A stretch of 37,128 nucleotides of DNA from Anaerolineales bacterium (GCA_016789365.1 JAEURH010000027.1:1-37128), one strand, 5' to 3'. Shown: positions 24,964-33,157, counted from the stretch's first letter. The notes: generated from the sequence alone by a model not told the origin. Made by a program: numbers and translations.

Positions 24964-25347
24964 TTAATCAACAATCACAACCAACTCAATTTCTACTTTT
25001 GCGCCCAAAGGCAAAGCCCCTGCCTGATATGTAGTACGAGCAGGCGGTTTATCACCCATGTATTTTCCGTACACTTGATTCATTTCTGCAAAATAACTCA
25101 TATCGCCTAACAACACGGTGGCTTTGACTGTATGTTCAAAACTTGTGCCAGCCGCTTGCAACACGGCTTGTAAGTTTTGCATCACTTGTTCGGTTTCTTC
25201 GGCTACGGAACCTGTCACCATTTTGCCAGTGGATGGACTCAATGCAATTTGCCCCGCTGTAAATAACAAGTTGCCTGCTTTTACACCTTGCGAATAAGGT
25301 CCAACAACAGCAGGTGTTTTTTCTGTGAAGATAATTTCTTTTTGCAT
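24964..25347 (-). CDS. ridA: RidA family enamine/imine deaminase
   Basis: Hydrolyses reactive enamine/imine intermediates such as 2-aminoacrylate to oxo acids and ammonia. The 127-residue protein has the full YjgF/YER057c/UK114 pattern: GPYSQGVKAGNLLFTAGQI, the substrate-binding R104 in PPARTTYQ and E119 in VEIELV. The start follows CCTAAGGAGCATCTCATG. A TATAAT box lies at 25383-25378 on the reverse strand, 30 bp upstream, without a clear -35. It precedes the CBS/dioxygenase genes on the same strand, so the three may share a transcript; RidA would fit a role in detoxifying products of amino acid catabolism. Confidence 0.95.
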   Translation of the reverse strand: MQKEIIFTEKTPAVVGPYSQGVKAGNLLFTAGQIALSPSTGKMVTGSVAEETEQVMQNLQAVLQAAGTSFEHTVKATVLLGDMSYFAEMNQVYGKYMGDKPPARTTYQAGALPLGAKVEIELVVIVD

Positions 25348-25388
25348 GAGATGCTCCTTAGGTTTGAATTGTTTGTAATTATATATGC

Positions 25389-25425
25389 AAACAGCAGGTA
25401 ACTAGACTTAAGTCACCTGCTGTTT
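25389..25425. terminator. Strong hairpin between the HEAT gene and ridA
   Basis: AAACAGCAGGT and ACCTGCTGTTT form a perfect 11-bp stem around a 15-base loop that itself contains GACTTAAGTC. It follows a smaller hairpin, AAAGGC-GTATT-GCCTTT (25431-25447), which starts 8 bp after the HEAT stop and has GTTT after it on the minus strand. Together they probably end the minus-strand transcript from the DUF1801/HEAT genes. Confidence 0.65.
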
Positions 25426-25454
25426 GAAACAAAGGCGTATTGCCTTTACAAATT

Positions 25455-26003
25455 TTATTCTTTCCAAACCGTTTTATATTTCTTTTGATACTTTACATCT
25501 TTTTCAGTTTCAATCAAAGCCAATGCTTTTTCTTTAATTGTTTCATCTTTGACTTCATTATAAACATTCTTCATCGAAACCAAAATATCATAACGAATCA
25601 AAGAAGCATTCTTTTCTTTGACACATTCTTTATATCTTTTTTCCACACCTTCTATGTAAACTTTTTGTTGCTTTTTCCCCGCTACGCCAACTTTCCAAAG
25701 TGATTGCAGACAATGCCGTGCTGTCACAAATTTTTCATCTTTTGTTACCTCTAATAATTTGCCAAAATCTTTGAGCATCTTCTCTTTCGGGTCACTTTTT
25801 GCAAGGTTCACTAAAACTTGAGATGAAATCGCGCGCACATGATTATCTCTATGGTTCAATCCATCCAATAATTCATCCCAAATTTCATAAGCCCAATCCA
25901 CAGGTTTATCTGTTTTTTCAATCAAAGCATAGTAGGCTTTATTTTGTGCTTGTGGGTCTTCTGAACGGATGTTATCAAAGTGAGTGCGAATCGTTTTATC
26001 CAT
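25455..26003 (-). CDS. HEAT-repeat-like protein
   Basis: A 182-residue, helix-rich protein without catalytic motifs. Segments such as DELLDGLNHRDNHVRAISSQVLVNLAKSD look like HEAT/armadillo repeats, which serve as protein- or nucleic-acid-binding scaffolds. I cannot name a partner. It starts AAAGAGAAATGG style with GGAAAAGAGAAATGGA as ribosome site, 10 bp after the DUF1801 gene, so the two are probably translated from one message. The protein is strongly basic at its C-terminus. Two hairpins follow its stop. Confidence 0.75.
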   Translation of the reverse strand: MDKTIRTHFDNIRSEDPQAQNKAYYALIEKTDKPVDWAYEIWDELLDGLNHRDNHVRAISSQVLVNLAKSDPKEKMLKDFGKLLEVTKDEKFVTARHCLQSLWKVGVAGKKQQKVYIEGVEKRYKECVKEKNASLIRYDILVSMKNVYNEVKDETIKEKALALIETEKDVKYQKKYKTVWKE

Positions 26004-26013
26004 TTCTCTTTTC

Positions 26014-26607
26014 CTATTTTTGCAATTTAATTAAATCTTTAATCGCTTTTACAAAAGCAGTTTGCTTCGCTTTGATATCTTTCATGTTTGAAAAATAAGT
26101 CATACGCCTATCTTTATAATCGCCTTCCAGTAAATCACTTTTAACTTTTGCAATCATCGGGTTATGAAAAACAAGATGAATTCGTCTTGTATCGCGCAAA
26201 TTAAACGTCACCAAATATTCACCTTTGTAATTGAAAGATGGTGCTTTCCATTTTATTTCTTCATTGATATCTTTATCCACACCTTTGATGATAGACCTTA
26301 ACGCTTCTATCTCAGCCTTTAGTGGGTGACTCAACTCCAGCATAAATTTATCTACAGCATCTGTACGGCTGACAGTTGAACCTTTCTTCTTCAACTTTTC
26401 CCCCGTTTTGGCTTCTTTGAAAGATAACCCTTGTGCTTTCATCGTTTCTTTCAGAATTCGCACAGCCTTTGGACCTACCCCATGCATTTGTAACAACTCT
26501 GCTTCACTGAGTTTAGTCAACTGTTTGAGTTGAGTATAGCCTTCTGCTTCCAATGCACGAGTTGCAGGTGAACCAATTTTTGGAAAATCAGATTTTTGTG
26601 TAGGCAT
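26014..26607 (-). CDS. Helix-hairpin-helix plus DUF1801 protein
   Basis: A 197-residue protein starting MPTQKSDFPKIG after AATAAAGGAGTTTTCATG. The first 65 residues (IGSPATRALEAEGYTQLKQLTKL...LLQMHGVGPKAVRILKETM) form a helix-hairpin-helix type DNA-binding domain. Residues about 85-197 are a DUF1801 (YdhG-like) domain with EALRSIIKGVDKDINEEIKWKAP. DUF1801 proteins are small and poorly understood; a frataxin-like fold has been proposed. Two more DUF1801-type genes lie at 32113 and 33609. The longer ORF upstream runs into a palindromic repeat. Confidence 0.8.
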   Translation of the reverse strand: MPTQKSDFPKIGSPATRALEAEGYTQLKQLTKLSEAELLQMHGVGPKAVRILKETMKAQGLSFKEAKTGEKLKKKGSTVSRTDAVDKFMLELSHPLKAEIEALRSIIKGVDKDINEEIKWKAPSFNYKGEYLVTFNLRDTRRIHLVFHNPMIAKVKSDLLEGDYKDRRMTYFSNMKDIKAKQTAFVKAIKDLIKLQK

Positions 26608-26627
26608 GAAAACTCCTTTATTTTTCC

Positions 26628-26725
26628 CGTCATTGCGAGGAGGGCGTTCTTCCCGACGAAGCAATCCCATAATTATGTTGGAGATTGCTTCGCCGCAAAA
26701 AGCAAGAGCGCGGCTCGCAATGACG
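26628..26725. repeat. GAAGCAATCTCC-type palindromic repeat, copy B
   Basis: Perfect 12-bp terminal inverted repeat CGTCATTGCGAG / CTCGCAATGACG enclosing GACGAAGCAATC and GAGATTGCTTCG. It fills the gap between the MFS gene stop and the DUF1801 gene. Confidence 0.9.
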
Positions 26726-26733
26726 AAATAACT

Positions 26734-28059
26734 TTATGCCAATTCCGCTTCTGGCAATGGCTCGCTTACTCCATTCATATATCTATCAGACAATAACTTG
26801 TAATATTTTGTATTCATCGCAATAATTGTGAGAATTAAACCAACAATACCTGTCACTGTGAATACCAAAGCAATACCTCTATCCATACCTGTGCCAAACC
26901 ATGAACCGATTAAGCCAACGCCTGCGCCAGTGGTCATAAAGGGGATGAAAAAAGTCTCAGCAATAGGACCAATTAGAAAAGTCGTCAGAGGCGAAGCGGA
27001 TTGTTCAATGCTTTGGGCGAATCCAAAAACTCTTCCTTGCCTTTCATGCGGAACCACTTTTTGTAAAATCGTTTGTTCAGCGGCTTCGATAAATGGCACA
27101 ACACTAATATAAATGAACATGCCCACTGAAAGCAAAATGATAGATGGTTGAATGGTAAAGACAGCAGAGATAATCCAAATAATGATGTTTGCAATAAACA
27201 TCGCAACCAGCGGATTTTTGCCAAGACCATATTTTGAAATGTAAAGCCCACCGACAATGAAGCCACAACTAATGACGGCAAAAAGTAAACCCCATGTTTC
27301 AACCGAAACAAGTGATAAACCATACGCATCCATGAGACCCATAAATGCGCCACCTAAAAAGTTATTGATGGTGGTGAAAAGAATCAATGCCATCAAACCT
27401 GGGATGGCTACAACAACTGCATACGTACCACGCAAATCTACCTTTTGTGGTTGATGCTCAAGATGCACAATTTCTTTTTCTGGAATTGGTAAAAACCACA
27501 TGTGGGTAATGGAAAGAATCATCATCGCGATGCCGAGAATCAAAACATAAAACATGCCACCTGCACCAACCAAAATACCACTGATGGCAGAACAAATTAA
27601 AAATGCAATGCCAAAGGCTGTGCCAACCAAACCGTTGGCTTTGGCACGGTCATCTTCTGGAATCAAAATCGTAACCAATGTTGGAACTGCAATCGACCGA
27701 ATGTTGCCTGCAATTACACCAATTAATAGAAGTACATTGAAAATCCAAAGTATGACACTGGTTGGGTTCTTCCATATTTCGGCTGGAAGAATGATATACA
27801 TGATAAAACCGATAATGTAAATGATTAATGAAATCACACCTGAAAGTATCATGACATTTTTTTTCTTGTTATGGTCAACCAAACTGCCAAACCATATTCC
27901 TAAGCCTGCTGTAAAGACAAGATAAATCCCTGAAACAATTGATGTTGCCGTAACTGATTTTGTTTCAAGATATATAAAAAATATCATCGCAAACCAAACG
28001 GTCATGTTGGTGACGTTGGCTAAAACAGTATTTCCTAAAATTTGATAAAAAGTTTTCAC
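26734..28059 (-). CDS. MFS transporter, probable multidrug exporter
   Basis: A 441-residue inner-membrane protein with about 12 hydrophobic segments and the loop 2-3 motif GSLVDHNKKKNVM, a variant of the MFS G-x-x-x-D-R motif. The pattern VPTLVTILIPEDDRAKANGL and QKVVPHERQGRVFGFAQS is typical of MFS drug exporters of the macrolide-efflux type. The substrate is unknown. It starts with GTG at 28059 after GAGGAGAATAT; no in-frame ATG fits. It follows the short UvrA gene on the same strand, with nested repeats in the 134-bp gap, and may form a resistance unit with it and the FAD oxidase. Confidence 0.85.
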   Translation of the reverse strand: MKTFYQILGNTVLANVTNMTVWFAMIFFIYLETKSVTATSIVSGIYLVFTAGLGIWFGSLVDHNKKKNVMILSGVISLIIYIIGFIMYIILPAEIWKNPTSVILWIFNVLLLIGVIAGNIRSIAVPTLVTILIPEDDRAKANGLVGTAFGIAFLICSAISGILVGAGGMFYVLILGIAMMILSITHMWFLPIPEKEIVHLEHQPQKVDLRGTYAVVVAIPGLMALILFTTINNFLGGAFMGLMDAYGLSLVSVETWGLLFAVISCGFIVGGLYISKYGLGKNPLVAMFIANIIIWIISAVFTIQPSIILLSVGMFIYISVVPFIEAAEQTILQKVVPHERQGRVFGFAQSIEQSASPLTTFLIGPIAETFFIPFMTTGAGVGLIGSWFGTGMDRGIALVFTVTGIVGLILTIIAMNTKYYKLLSDRYMNGVSEPLPEAELA

Positions 28060-28070
28060 ATATTCTCCTC

Positions 28071-28190
28071 ATGTCATTGCGAACCGATGGTCGAGTAGTT
28101 GCGAAGCAACGTATCGAGACCGAAGTGAAGCAATCTCCAACTTAATCATAAGATTGCTTCGTCGTGCTAAAGCACTCCTCGCAATGACAT
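28071..28190. repeat. GAAGCAATCTCC-type palindromic repeat, copy C, interrupted
   Basis: Perfect 12-bp terminal inverted repeat ATGTCATTGCGA / TCGCAATGACAT. A GGTCGAG-type unit sits inside its left half at 28084-28123. Taking that unit out restores a continuous left arm (GCGAACCGAAGTGAAGCAATC). Confidence 0.9.
28084..28123. repeat. GGTCGAG-type palindromic repeat, copy 5, inserted in another repeat
   Basis: TGGTCGAGTAGTTGC / GCAACGTATCGAGACC, the same ends as copies 1-4. It is flanked by CCGA on both sides (28084-28087 and 28120-28123), consistent with a 36-bp insertion with a 4-bp target duplication. Confidence 0.8.
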
Positions 28191-28193
28191 ATA

Positions 28194-30440
28194 TTATTTT
28201 AAATATTGACTCGTCAAAGAACGCTTCACACTTAATAACTGCTTGGGTGTGCCTTCGAAAATCACTTCCCCACCTTTGCTTCCGCCTTCGGGACCCATGT
28301 CAATAATCCAATCCGCATTTTTGATGACGTGTAGATTATGTTCAATCACAATGACCGTGTTGCCCGTATCCACGAGGCGGTTCATCACTTCAAGCAAATG
28401 CCCAATATCAGACATGTGCAATCCAGTGGTAGGTTCATCCATAATGTAGATGCTTCCCTTTTTATGCAACTCACTTGCTAACTTAATTCTTTGGCATTCA
28501 CCACCAGACAGTGTGCTCAACGGTTGACCTAAACTTAAATAATCCAAACCGACATCGCTCATGGCTTGCAAGATGCGTTTGACTTCTTTAATTTCAAAAA
28601 ATTCCAAAGCCTGACTCACATTCATAGATAAAACTTCTGAAATATTTTTTCCATTGAGTTTATATTTCAACACTTCATCTTTGAAGCGTTTACCTTCACA
28701 CACTTCACATGGAAGTTTGGCTTCACTCAAAAATGCTAAGTCAGTGTAAACCACACCCAATCCCTGACAATTTTCACAAGCACCTTTTGAATTGAAACTA
28801 AACAAAGCGGGTTGCACTTTATTAGCACTTGCAAATGCTTTACGAATATCATCCATAATACCCGTGTATGTGGCAGGGTTTGAACGGCTATTCACACCCA
28901 CTGCTGATTGGTCAATCACAATTGCATCCGCGTGTTGTTTCAAAAAGACTTCATGAATCAAAGAACTTTTTCCCGAACCAGCTACACCTGTTACAACAGT
29001 TAATACACCAGTTGGAATATCCACACTGACATTTTTCAAATTATTTGCTTTGGCATTCTTAATCGGAAGTTTGCCAGTTGGCTCACGAAAATTATCTTTA
29101 AGAGAAATTTTTTCTTTGATGTGAGTACCCGTCAACGTTTTGGCTTTGAGCAGATTTGCATAACTGCCTTCATAGACAATTTCGCCTCCATGCTTGCCCG
29201 CTTTTGGTCCTACATCGACGATATGGTCTGCCGCCTTGATGACATCTGGGTCATGCTCTACAACGATGACTGTGTTGCCTTTATCTCTCAACTTTTGTAA
29301 CAATTCATTCATACGATGCACATCGCGCGGATGTAAACCAACACTGGGTTCGTCGAAAATATACATCACATCTGTGAGACTGCTACTTAAATGTTTGACT
29401 ATCTTCACACGTTGTGACTCACCACCAGACAATGTATCTGTCTCGCGATTGAGACTCAAATATTCCAAACCAATATCTACTAAATGTCCTAAACGTTCAG
29501 CCAATGTTTTGACCATAGAAGCGGCGACGGGTTCTTTAATGGCTTTGATCACTTTAATCAATTCGGTGATTTCCATATTTGCCATGTCTGCAATGTTATA
29601 GCCATTGATTTTGCTTTTCAAAATCGTTTGACTCAACCTCGCGCCTTTACATTCCGAACAATGACCCATGGTCATAAATGGTTCAATTTGTTTTTGAGTC
29701 CGTTCAGACATGGTCTTTAAATCACGCTTGATATATTTATTTGTAAATTGGTCAACAATGCCACTAAAGGTCATGTTGAATTCTTTTGCACCCACATTCG
29801 TTTTGACTTTCATGGGCGGATGATGCAAAAGCGCATCCATTTCTTTTGCAGTGTATTTGGATAACTTTTTATCAGGATCAAAAAGTTTTGTATTAATCAA
29901 CAAACTCCAACCCCAACTATTCACCGCGTATTCGCCGAATAAAATCGCGCCTTCATTTAATGATTTGGATGTATCTAAAAATTTATCCATATCCACATCT
30001 AGTTTGCGACCCAGTCCATTACAGTTTGGGCACATGCCTTGCGGATTGTTAAACCCAAATAAATAAGCAGGTCCAACAAATGGTTTTCCGATTCGTGAAA
30101 ACAGTAAACGTAAAAGTGTATAAATATCAGTTGCAGTTCCAACTGTGGAATGTGAACCACCACCCAATCGCTTTTGGTCCACCACAACAGACATGCTCAA
30201 GTTTTCAATCGAGTCTGCATCAGGTTGAGGATATTTCGGTAAAAAGTTACGCACAAACATGCTGAAATTTTCATTCAACAATCTTTGTGCTTCAGTTGCA
30301 ATCGTGTCAAACACAATTGAAGATTTTCCAGAACCAGAAACGCCTGTAAAAATCGTTATCTTTCTCTTTGGGATTTTCAAAGAAACATTTTTTAGGTTGT
30401 TCTCTCGTGCATGTTTAATCTCAATATATTCTTGGGTCAT
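28194..30440 (-). CDS. Short UvrA-like ABC ATPase (UvrA2/DrrC type)
   Basis: A 748-residue protein with two ABC ATPase halves: Walker A GVSGSGKSS (33-41) and GVAGSGKSS in the second half, signatures LSGGESQRVKI and LSGGECQRIKL, and UvrA zinc-binding motifs CPNCNGLG, CSECKGARL and CENCQGLG. Compared with the usual 940 or so residues of UvrA, the segment between YTLLRLLFSRIGKP and FGFNNPQGMCPNC lacks the UvrB-binding domain. Such class II UvrA proteins (for example DrrC) are associated with resistance to DNA-binding drugs rather than with general excision repair. The start at 30440 follows AATAAGGAAAAATTTATG. Neighbours are an MFS exporter and a FAD oxidase. Confidence 0.92.
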   Translation of the reverse strand: MTQEYIEIKHARENNLKNVSLKIPKRKITIFTGVSGSGKSSIVFDTIATEAQRLLNENFSMFVRNFLPKYPQPDADSIENLSMSVVVDQKRLGGGSHSTVGTATDIYTLLRLLFSRIGKPFVGPAYLFGFNNPQGMCPNCNGLGRKLDVDMDKFLDTSKSLNEGAILFGEYAVNSWGWSLLINTKLFDPDKKLSKYTAKEMDALLHHPPMKVKTNVGAKEFNMTFSGIVDQFTNKYIKRDLKTMSERTQKQIEPFMTMGHCSECKGARLSQTILKSKINGYNIADMANMEITELIKVIKAIKEPVAASMVKTLAERLGHLVDIGLEYLSLNRETDTLSGGESQRVKIVKHLSSSLTDVMYIFDEPSVGLHPRDVHRMNELLQKLRDKGNTVIVVEHDPDVIKAADHIVDVGPKAGKHGGEIVYEGSYANLLKAKTLTGTHIKEKISLKDNFREPTGKLPIKNAKANNLKNVSVDIPTGVLTVVTGVAGSGKSSLIHEVFLKQHADAIVIDQSAVGVNSRSNPATYTGIMDDIRKAFASANKVQPALFSFNSKGACENCQGLGVVYTDLAFLSEAKLPCEVCEGKRFKDEVLKYKLNGKNISEVLSMNVSQALEFFEIKEVKRILQAMSDVGLDYLSLGQPLSTLSGGECQRIKLASELHKKGSIYIMDEPTTGLHMSDIGHLLEVMNRLVDTGNTVIVIEHNLHVIKNADWIIDMGPEGGSKGGEVIFEGTPKQLLSVKRSLTSQYLK

Positions 30441-30455
30441 AAATTTTTCCTTATT

Positions 30456-30515
30456 GTAGGGACACAGCAAAACAATTTATTGTCATAATCTTTGTTCGTC
30501 TCGCTGTGTCCCTAC
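30456..30515. repeat. GTAGGGACACAGC inverted repeat
   Basis: GTAGGGACACAGC (30456-30468) is perfectly mirrored by GCTGTGTCCCTAC (30503-30515) around an AT-rich centre. It lies between the FAD oxidase stop and the UvrA-like gene and has the look of another REP-type family. Confidence 0.8.
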
Positions 30516-30528
30516 TGTGATTGTTCAA

Positions 30529-31881
30529 TTACGGCTTGATATTTTGATTCATCTTGAACAGATTCTCAGGGTCATATTTTGATTTGACTTGACGCAACTT
30601 TCCTAGCGTGGAAGCTGGGTACGCGGATTTGAGTTCATCTTCACCGACAGTGTTGATGAAGTTGACATACGCGCCTTTGTCACTTTGTGTGATGGCGTTC
30701 TGAAATTCATCTACCCATTTTTCGTGAATGGGTTTGTCATTTATATCTTGATACAATACTGCTAAGTTCGCCATAATCTTTGACTTACGATGTGCATACG
30801 CCGTCGCATCTTCTGACACACGACTCATCGCTCCGCCTAAGACTCTTAATTGAGTCACTGACATCATACCTGTGGCTTTGCTTAAATGATTCAAAATCGT
30901 TTCAGCAATAGATTCATCTACATAATCTAAAAACATGGTTCTTGACGAAGCAATTGGATGATACTCTGTATCATCAGGCGGGAATAATTCTGCATAACTC
31001 ATCGGGTGAAGCAAATCTGCTAAAGGTGTGGCAATGTTGCGGAATGACTGCATTACTTTTTCACCTTCTGCTACATCCCCTGCATAACACATCATAGCGA
31101 AGATGATAATTTTGCCATGATGTTCTTCTGCCAAGAATGGCATAGGTGGAGCAGGCATCACATTCGCAATGGTAGATAAGGCTTCGGGTGCAGAATCCGC
31201 TACACTTAAGAAAGAAGCGATTGTCTCTGGTGTGGCGGGCAGACATAATATCCCACCATATGCTTGAGTCAAATCATGTAATTGAAATTTGAATTTAGTT
31301 ACAACACCAAAGTTTCCGCCACCACCCCGAATCGCCCAAAATAAATCGGCATGATTCGTTTCATCAATTTGTAAAATGTTTCCATCGGCTGTGACAATTT
31401 CAGCGGCGAGCAAATTATCAATGGTAAGTCCATGCTTGCGAACGAGATAACCAACCCCACCACCGAGTGTGATGCCACCAATACCAACCGAGCCTGTGTC
31501 TCCAAAACCGATAACTAATCCATGTTCAAGCGTGGCAGAAGTTAATTCAACAGCGGTTAAACCTGTTTCAGCCCAAACTGTTTTTTCGTTTGTATCAATC
31601 TCGATTTTCTTCATCAATGAAAGGTCTAAAACAATTCCGCCATCTGTGGTGCTATACATGCTATGACCACCACTGCGGATTGCAAGTTCAAGCCCAGTTT
31701 CTTTTGCAAGTGAAATCACTTGAGCCACTTCATTTGCATTTGTAACTTTGATAATGACAGCAGGTCGGCGATTGATATCACCAGGCACAACTGTACGGGC
31801 TTTTTCATAATCTGCATCTTTGGGGGTAATGACGTTTTTGAATGTTTTGCGAAGTTTGGTAATTGAAAGTTTGGTTGCCAT
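30529..31881 (-). CDS. FAD-linked oxidoreductase, berberine-bridge-enzyme type
   Basis: A 450-residue flavoprotein oxidase with the PCMH-type FAD-binding domain in the N-terminal half (TNANEVAQVISLAKETGLELAIRSGGHS) and the BBE motif DPENLFKMNQNI at the C-terminus. H73 in RSGGHS is the place for covalent attachment to FAD. The second attachment site, a Cys in the GLTCDN context, is Ile here (I154 in GLTIDN), so attachment would be through His only. Substrates of this family are sugars, alkaloids or polyketide drugs; here it is unknown. No signal peptide. The promoter just upstream carries a clean operator palindrome. Possibly one transcript with the UvrA-like and MFS genes. Confidence 0.88.
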   Translation of the reverse strand: MATKLSITKLRKTFKNVITPKDADYEKARTVVPGDINRRPAVIIKVTNANEVAQVISLAKETGLELAIRSGGHSMYSTTDGGIVLDLSLMKKIEIDTNEKTVWAETGLTAVELTSATLEHGLVIGFGDTGSVGIGGITLGGGVGYLVRKHGLTIDNLLAAEIVTADGNILQIDETNHADLFWAIRGGGGNFGVVTKFKFQLHDLTQAYGGILCLPATPETIASFLSVADSAPEALSTIANVMPAPPMPFLAEEHHGKIIIFAMMCYAGDVAEGEKVMQSFRNIATPLADLLHPMSYAELFPPDDTEYHPIASSRTMFLDYVDESIAETILNHLSKATGMMSVTQLRVLGGAMSRVSEDATAYAHRKSKIMANLAVLYQDINDKPIHEKWVDEFQNAITQSDKGAYVNFINTVGEDELKSAYPASTLGKLRQVKSKYDPENLFKMNQNIKP

Positions 31882-31932
31882 GTTATTCTCCTGATTTTGT
31901 GTACGTTAAACCAATTTTTTTGTGAAAGGTTG

Positions 31933-31962
31933 ATTATAGAACATAAGTTCTAAAACCGTCAA
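31933..31962 (-). promoter_or_regulatory. Promoter with internal operator for the FAD oxidase gene
   Basis: Reverse strand TTGACG (31962-31957), 18-bp spacer, TATAAT (31938-31933). The perfect palindrome TAGAAC-ATAA-GTTCTA (31937-31952) fills the spacer and touches the -10, the usual place for a repressor to block RNA polymerase. The regulator is unknown; a MarR gene lies about 750 bp away. Confidence 0.75.
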
Positions 31963-32000
31963 GGCGAAAAATCAAGACCGATAATCATAACCGAAAAATC

Positions 32001-32031
32001 AGCCACAGAGTTATATTGAATCTCTGTGGCT
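32001..32031 (-). terminator. Terminator downstream of the 32113-32562 gene
   Basis: AGCCACAGAG / CTCTGTGGCT, a perfect 10-bp stem. On the minus strand it is followed by GATTTTTC. It would end the transcript of the DUF1801-like gene before the FAD oxidase promoter. Confidence 0.7.
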
Positions 32032-32041
32032 AATTATTATT

Positions 32042-32104
32042 TTGTCATTGCGAGGAGTGACGAAGTCACGACGAAGCAATCTTATTATTCAATTAGGGAT
32101 TGCA
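32042..32104. repeat. GAAGCAATCTCC-type repeat, partial copy D
   Basis: GTCATTGCGAGGAGTGACGAAGTCACGACGAAGCAATC is kept, then an AT-rich stretch ending AGGGATTGCA. The right arm is mostly lost, so this is a decayed or half copy. Confidence 0.75.
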
Positions 32105-32112
32105 TACTATTA

Positions 32113-32562
32113 TTAACGTACTGCCTTCTTAACAAGTGCCGCAATCTTTGACTCTTCAACAGAAGTTAACTTAATCACTGCAAAAGATGCCGCCCACATA
32201 TTGCCATCATCAAGTTTGGCATCAGGTTGGAAGCCAAATGTTGAGTATCGTGTACCGAATTTACTCGCGGCTTGAAAGAAGCAAATCACTTTGCCATCTT
32301 TATCCGCATAAGCGGGCATCCCATACCAAGTTTTTGGCATTAATTCTGGCGCGTTGGCTGTGACAATTTCATGGATTCGTTTTGCTAATGGACGGTCATT
32401 GGCATCCATTTTTGCGATTGCCGCCAACAAAATCTTTTCGCCTTCTTCTCGATTCTTGCTGGCACGCGCTTCGGCTTTCATTTCTTTGGCACGTTCTCGC
32501 ATGGCGGCTTTTTCTTCCTCCGACCACACTTTGGATTTTTCAGTAACTTTCTTTGGGCTCAT
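32113..32562 (-). CDS. DUF1801-like small protein
   Basis: A 149-residue protein with a charged N-terminal helix (about 1-45, rich in Lys, Glu and Arg, possible coiled coil) and a YdhG/DUF1801-like domain (KTWYGMPAYADKDGKVICFFQAASKFGTRYSTFGF). The function of the family is not established. The start follows AATAAGGAGATTTTTATG. It is divergent from a MarR-type regulator gene; its likely promoter (32616-32644) overlaps a palindrome, so MarR is a natural candidate for its repressor. A terminator hairpin follows it. Confidence 0.8.
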   Translation of the reverse strand: MSPKKVTEKSKVWSEEEKAAMRERAKEMKAEARASKNREEGEKILLAAIAKMDANDRPLAKRIHEIVTANAPELMPKTWYGMPAYADKDGKVICFFQAASKFGTRYSTFGFQPDAKLDDGNMWAASFAVIKLTSVEESKIAALVKKAVR

Positions 32563-32609
32563 AAAAATCTCCTTATTATTTAACCTTGCGGTAAAATCAA
32601 TTTAGTTAT

Positions 32610-32644
32610 ATAATAAAGATACTTTATAATCAAGATAATGTCAA
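32610..32644 (-). promoter_or_regulatory. Divergent promoter region with near-palindromic operator
   Basis: Reverse strand TTGACA (32644-32639) with -10 TATCTT (32621-32616) at 17 bp. ATAATAAAG-ATA-CTTTATAAT (32610-32630) is a near-perfect 21-bp palindrome covering that -10 and a forward TATAAT (32625-32630) for the MarR gene. Fits MarR control of both directions. Confidence 0.6.
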
Positions 32645-32695
32645 GGGTATTGTTACTGCCCACAGGGTGCGACGCACTCCGGAAAGCGAATTACT

Positions 32696-33157
32696 ATGAC
32701 CAACTCAAAAACAGATTTGAAAAAACGAGCACTCGCGGCAGTCAGAGATTACGGCGTTCATTTAACGTTATTCCGCAATGCAGTTAGTGAATGGGCAGGA
32801 GTCAATGTTACTGATATGGAATGTCTCAGGCTTTTATTTCTTAAAGGTACAGCCTCCCCATCCGAACTGGCTAAACATACAGGTCTCACATCTGGTGCAA
32901 CGACTGCTATGCTTGATAGGCTTGAACAGGCTGGCTTAATTGAGAGGCGACCTAATCCCAATGACAGACGCGGAACTTTAATCGCCGCCGCAGAATCAAG
33001 TGCTGAAAAAGCCGCCTCATGGTTTGCATCCGCAAGGAACGCACAAGATAAATTGATTTCCAGCTATTCAGAAGAAGAACTGGAAATCATTTCGGATGTC
33101 TTTGAAAAATTTACAAAATTATGGGATGACGAGCGCGAGAAATTACGAAAAGATTAA
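32696..33157 (+). CDS. MarR family transcriptional regulator
   Basis: A 153-residue winged-helix regulator. The recognition region GTASPSELAKHTGLTSGATTAMLDRLEQAGLIERRPNPNDRRG (about residues 51-93) includes the conserved DRR of the wing. MarR proteins bind as dimers to palindromes and usually repress their own and neighbouring genes, often releasing DNA on binding phenolic ligands. Its ATG has only a weak ribosome site (GGAAAGCGAATTACTATG), preceded by the small palindrome GTGCGACGCAC. Its stop overlaps the stop of the convergent VOC gene by 4 bp. It is the only plus-strand gene in this part of the window. Confidence 0.9.
   Translation: MTNSKTDLKKRALAAVRDYGVHLTLFRNAVSEWAGVNVTDMECLRLLFLKGTASPSELAKHTGLTSGATTAMLDRLEQAGLIERRPNPNDRRGTLIAAAESSAEKAASWFASARNAQDKLISSYSEEELEIISDVFEKFTKLWDDEREKLRKD

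Noticed and set aside
28194-30440. Canonical UvrA of nucleotide excision repair
   Set aside because: The protein is about 190 residues short and lacks the UvrB-binding insert.
30529-31881. Bicovalent flavin attachment in the FAD oxidase
   Set aside because: The second site is Ile154 instead of Cys, so only the His73 link is possible.
20474-32104. CRISPR-like array from repeated GAAGCAATC motifs
   Set aside because: The copies are kilobases apart, palindromic and without regular spacers; they are interspersed repeats.
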